A stretch of DNA of 6,617 nt, taken from Spirochaetales bacterium. GTDB lineage: Bacteria > Spirochaetota > Spirochaetia > Sphaerochaetales > Sphaerochaetaceae. Numbering within the stretch: the stretch's first letter is position 1; each line of letters opens with the position of its first letter. The notes under the pieces are model-generated. The model was not told where the DNA came from, ran no database searches, and worked only from the letters and a program-made list of their open reading frames with translations. Below, one piece after another: positions 6,454-6,617 of the stretch. Location of the stretch: assembly GCA_012519125.1 (NCBI GenBank), contig JAAYQY010000217.1:1-6617 (forward strand). The letters run 5' to 3'. A program made the translations under genes and the position numbers.

Positions 6454-6494
6454 ACGGTAGCGAAAATAAAACGCTTTTGCAAGCCATTTTGCAA
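6454..6494 (-). promoter_or_regulatory. Candidate promoter region upstream of purE
   Basis: Two overlapping sigma-70-like pairs can be read on the coding strand. One is TTGCAA (6494-6489), 17 nt, TTTTAT (6471-6466). The other is TTGCAA (6482-6477), 17 nt, TACCGT (6459-6454). The first matches consensus at 4/6 and 4/6, the second at 4/6 and 3/6. The position, between a probable upstream stop codon and purE in AT-richer DNA, fits a promoter for the whole operon. The boxes are weak and the choice between them is open. Confidence 0.45.
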
Positions 6495-6556
6495 CAAATG
6501 CTCAATTTTTTGTTGTGACATACGACAAGTGTCAGATATGTTTACCGGTTTTGCAA
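6475..6556 (-). repeat. Three copies of TTGCAAAA upstream of purE
   Basis: TTGCAAAA occurs on the coding strand at 6556-6549, 6494-6487 and 6482-6475. The two nearer copies lie 12 bp apart in the candidate promoter, and the third is 62 bp further upstream. They could be regulator sites or simply shared promoter -35 sequence. Confidence 0.35.
6492..6515. promoter_or_regulatory. Inverted repeat CAACAAA-N10-TTTGTTG, possible operator
   Basis: Perfect 7-bp arms at 6492-6498 and 6509-6515, separated by 10 bp, at the upstream edge of the candidate -35 box. A second, looser pair, TGACA (6516-6520) and TGTCA (6530-6534), lies next to it. They are too short to assign to a known regulator and match neither the B. 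subtilis PurBox nor a guanine riboswitch. Confidence 0.3.
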
Positions 6557-6616
6557 CATTTCCTGCACCAAAAGTACAGCATCCTCTACACAAAGCTCAC
6601 AACTATGCAACTCAAC
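6542..6616 (-). CDS. Possible C-terminal end of an upstream gene, unidentified
   Basis: In the only stop-free frame entering from the right edge, 24 codons read VELHSCELCVEDAVLLVQEM followed by LQNR and TAA (6544-6542). The peptide is helix-like and protein-like in composition, but too short to identify. A run this long arises by chance about one time in three, so support is weak. If real, the gene ends 94 nt before purE on the same strand with no clear terminator between them. Confidence 0.35.
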   Translation of the reverse strand, partial: VELHSCELCVEDAVLLVQEMLQNR

Positions 6617-6617
6617 A

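Noticed and set aside
6448..6541. Purine (guanine) riboswitch or PurR-type PurBox before purE
   Set aside because: The short leader shows none of the conserved riboswitch helices or loop sequences and no recognisable PurBox pair.
6294..6593. 99-codon minus-strand frame starting upstream of purE and running into it in another frame
   Set aside because: It overlaps intact purE out of frame, starts at TTG with no good ribosome site, and has no recognisable content. It is not evidence of a purE frameshift, because purE is complete from its own ATG.
1..6617. Mobile elements, CRISPR arrays, tRNA or rRNA genes
   Set aside because: None seen. The window is nearly all coding sequence for the pathway, with no spacer-repeat pattern, transposase or RNA gene signature.

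Overview
The window is a single operon for de novo purine (IMP) synthesis, with every gene on the minus strand. In transcription order (high to low coordinates) it reads purE - purC - purF - purM - purN::purO fusion - AICAR transformylase (purV / 'purH2') - purD. PurD is cut by the left edge of the window. The genes touch, overlap or lie within a few bases of each other, except for a short purE/purC gap that holds a terminator-like hairpin. The right end holds what may be the last codons of another minus-strand gene, followed by a short AT-richer control region with promoter-like boxes.

The window suggests a bacterium, probably anaerobic, of the Clostridia or Spirochaetes (something like Sphaerochaeta is my best guess, held loosely). 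The gene order matches the familiar clostridial purE-C-F-M-N-H-D order. PurF is the Bacillus type, with a propeptide and a full set of iron-sulfur cluster cysteines. The AICAR transformylase and IMP cyclohydrolase are of the kinds I associate with clostridia and spirochaetes rather than the usual bacterial bifunctional PurH. Base composition is moderately GC-rich by eye.

The genes cover most steps from PRPP to IMP: PurF (step 1), PurD (2), PurN (3), PurM (5), PurE and PurC (carboxylation and SAICAR synthesis), PurV (formylation of AICAR) and the PurO domain (closure to IMP). PurL/Q/S, PurB and PurK are not here and must be encoded elsewhere if the pathway is complete; the class I PurE predicts a PurK.

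The most unusual point is how the last two steps are encoded. Normally one bifunctional PurH does both. Here the transformylase is a stand-alone protein that strongly resembles the C-terminal half of animal ATIC. The cyclohydrolase is an unrelated PurO-type (archaeal-like) domain, fused in frame to the C-terminus of PurN. An ATG with a good Shine-Dalgarno sequence lies exactly at the domain junction, so a free cyclohydrolase may also be made from the same message.
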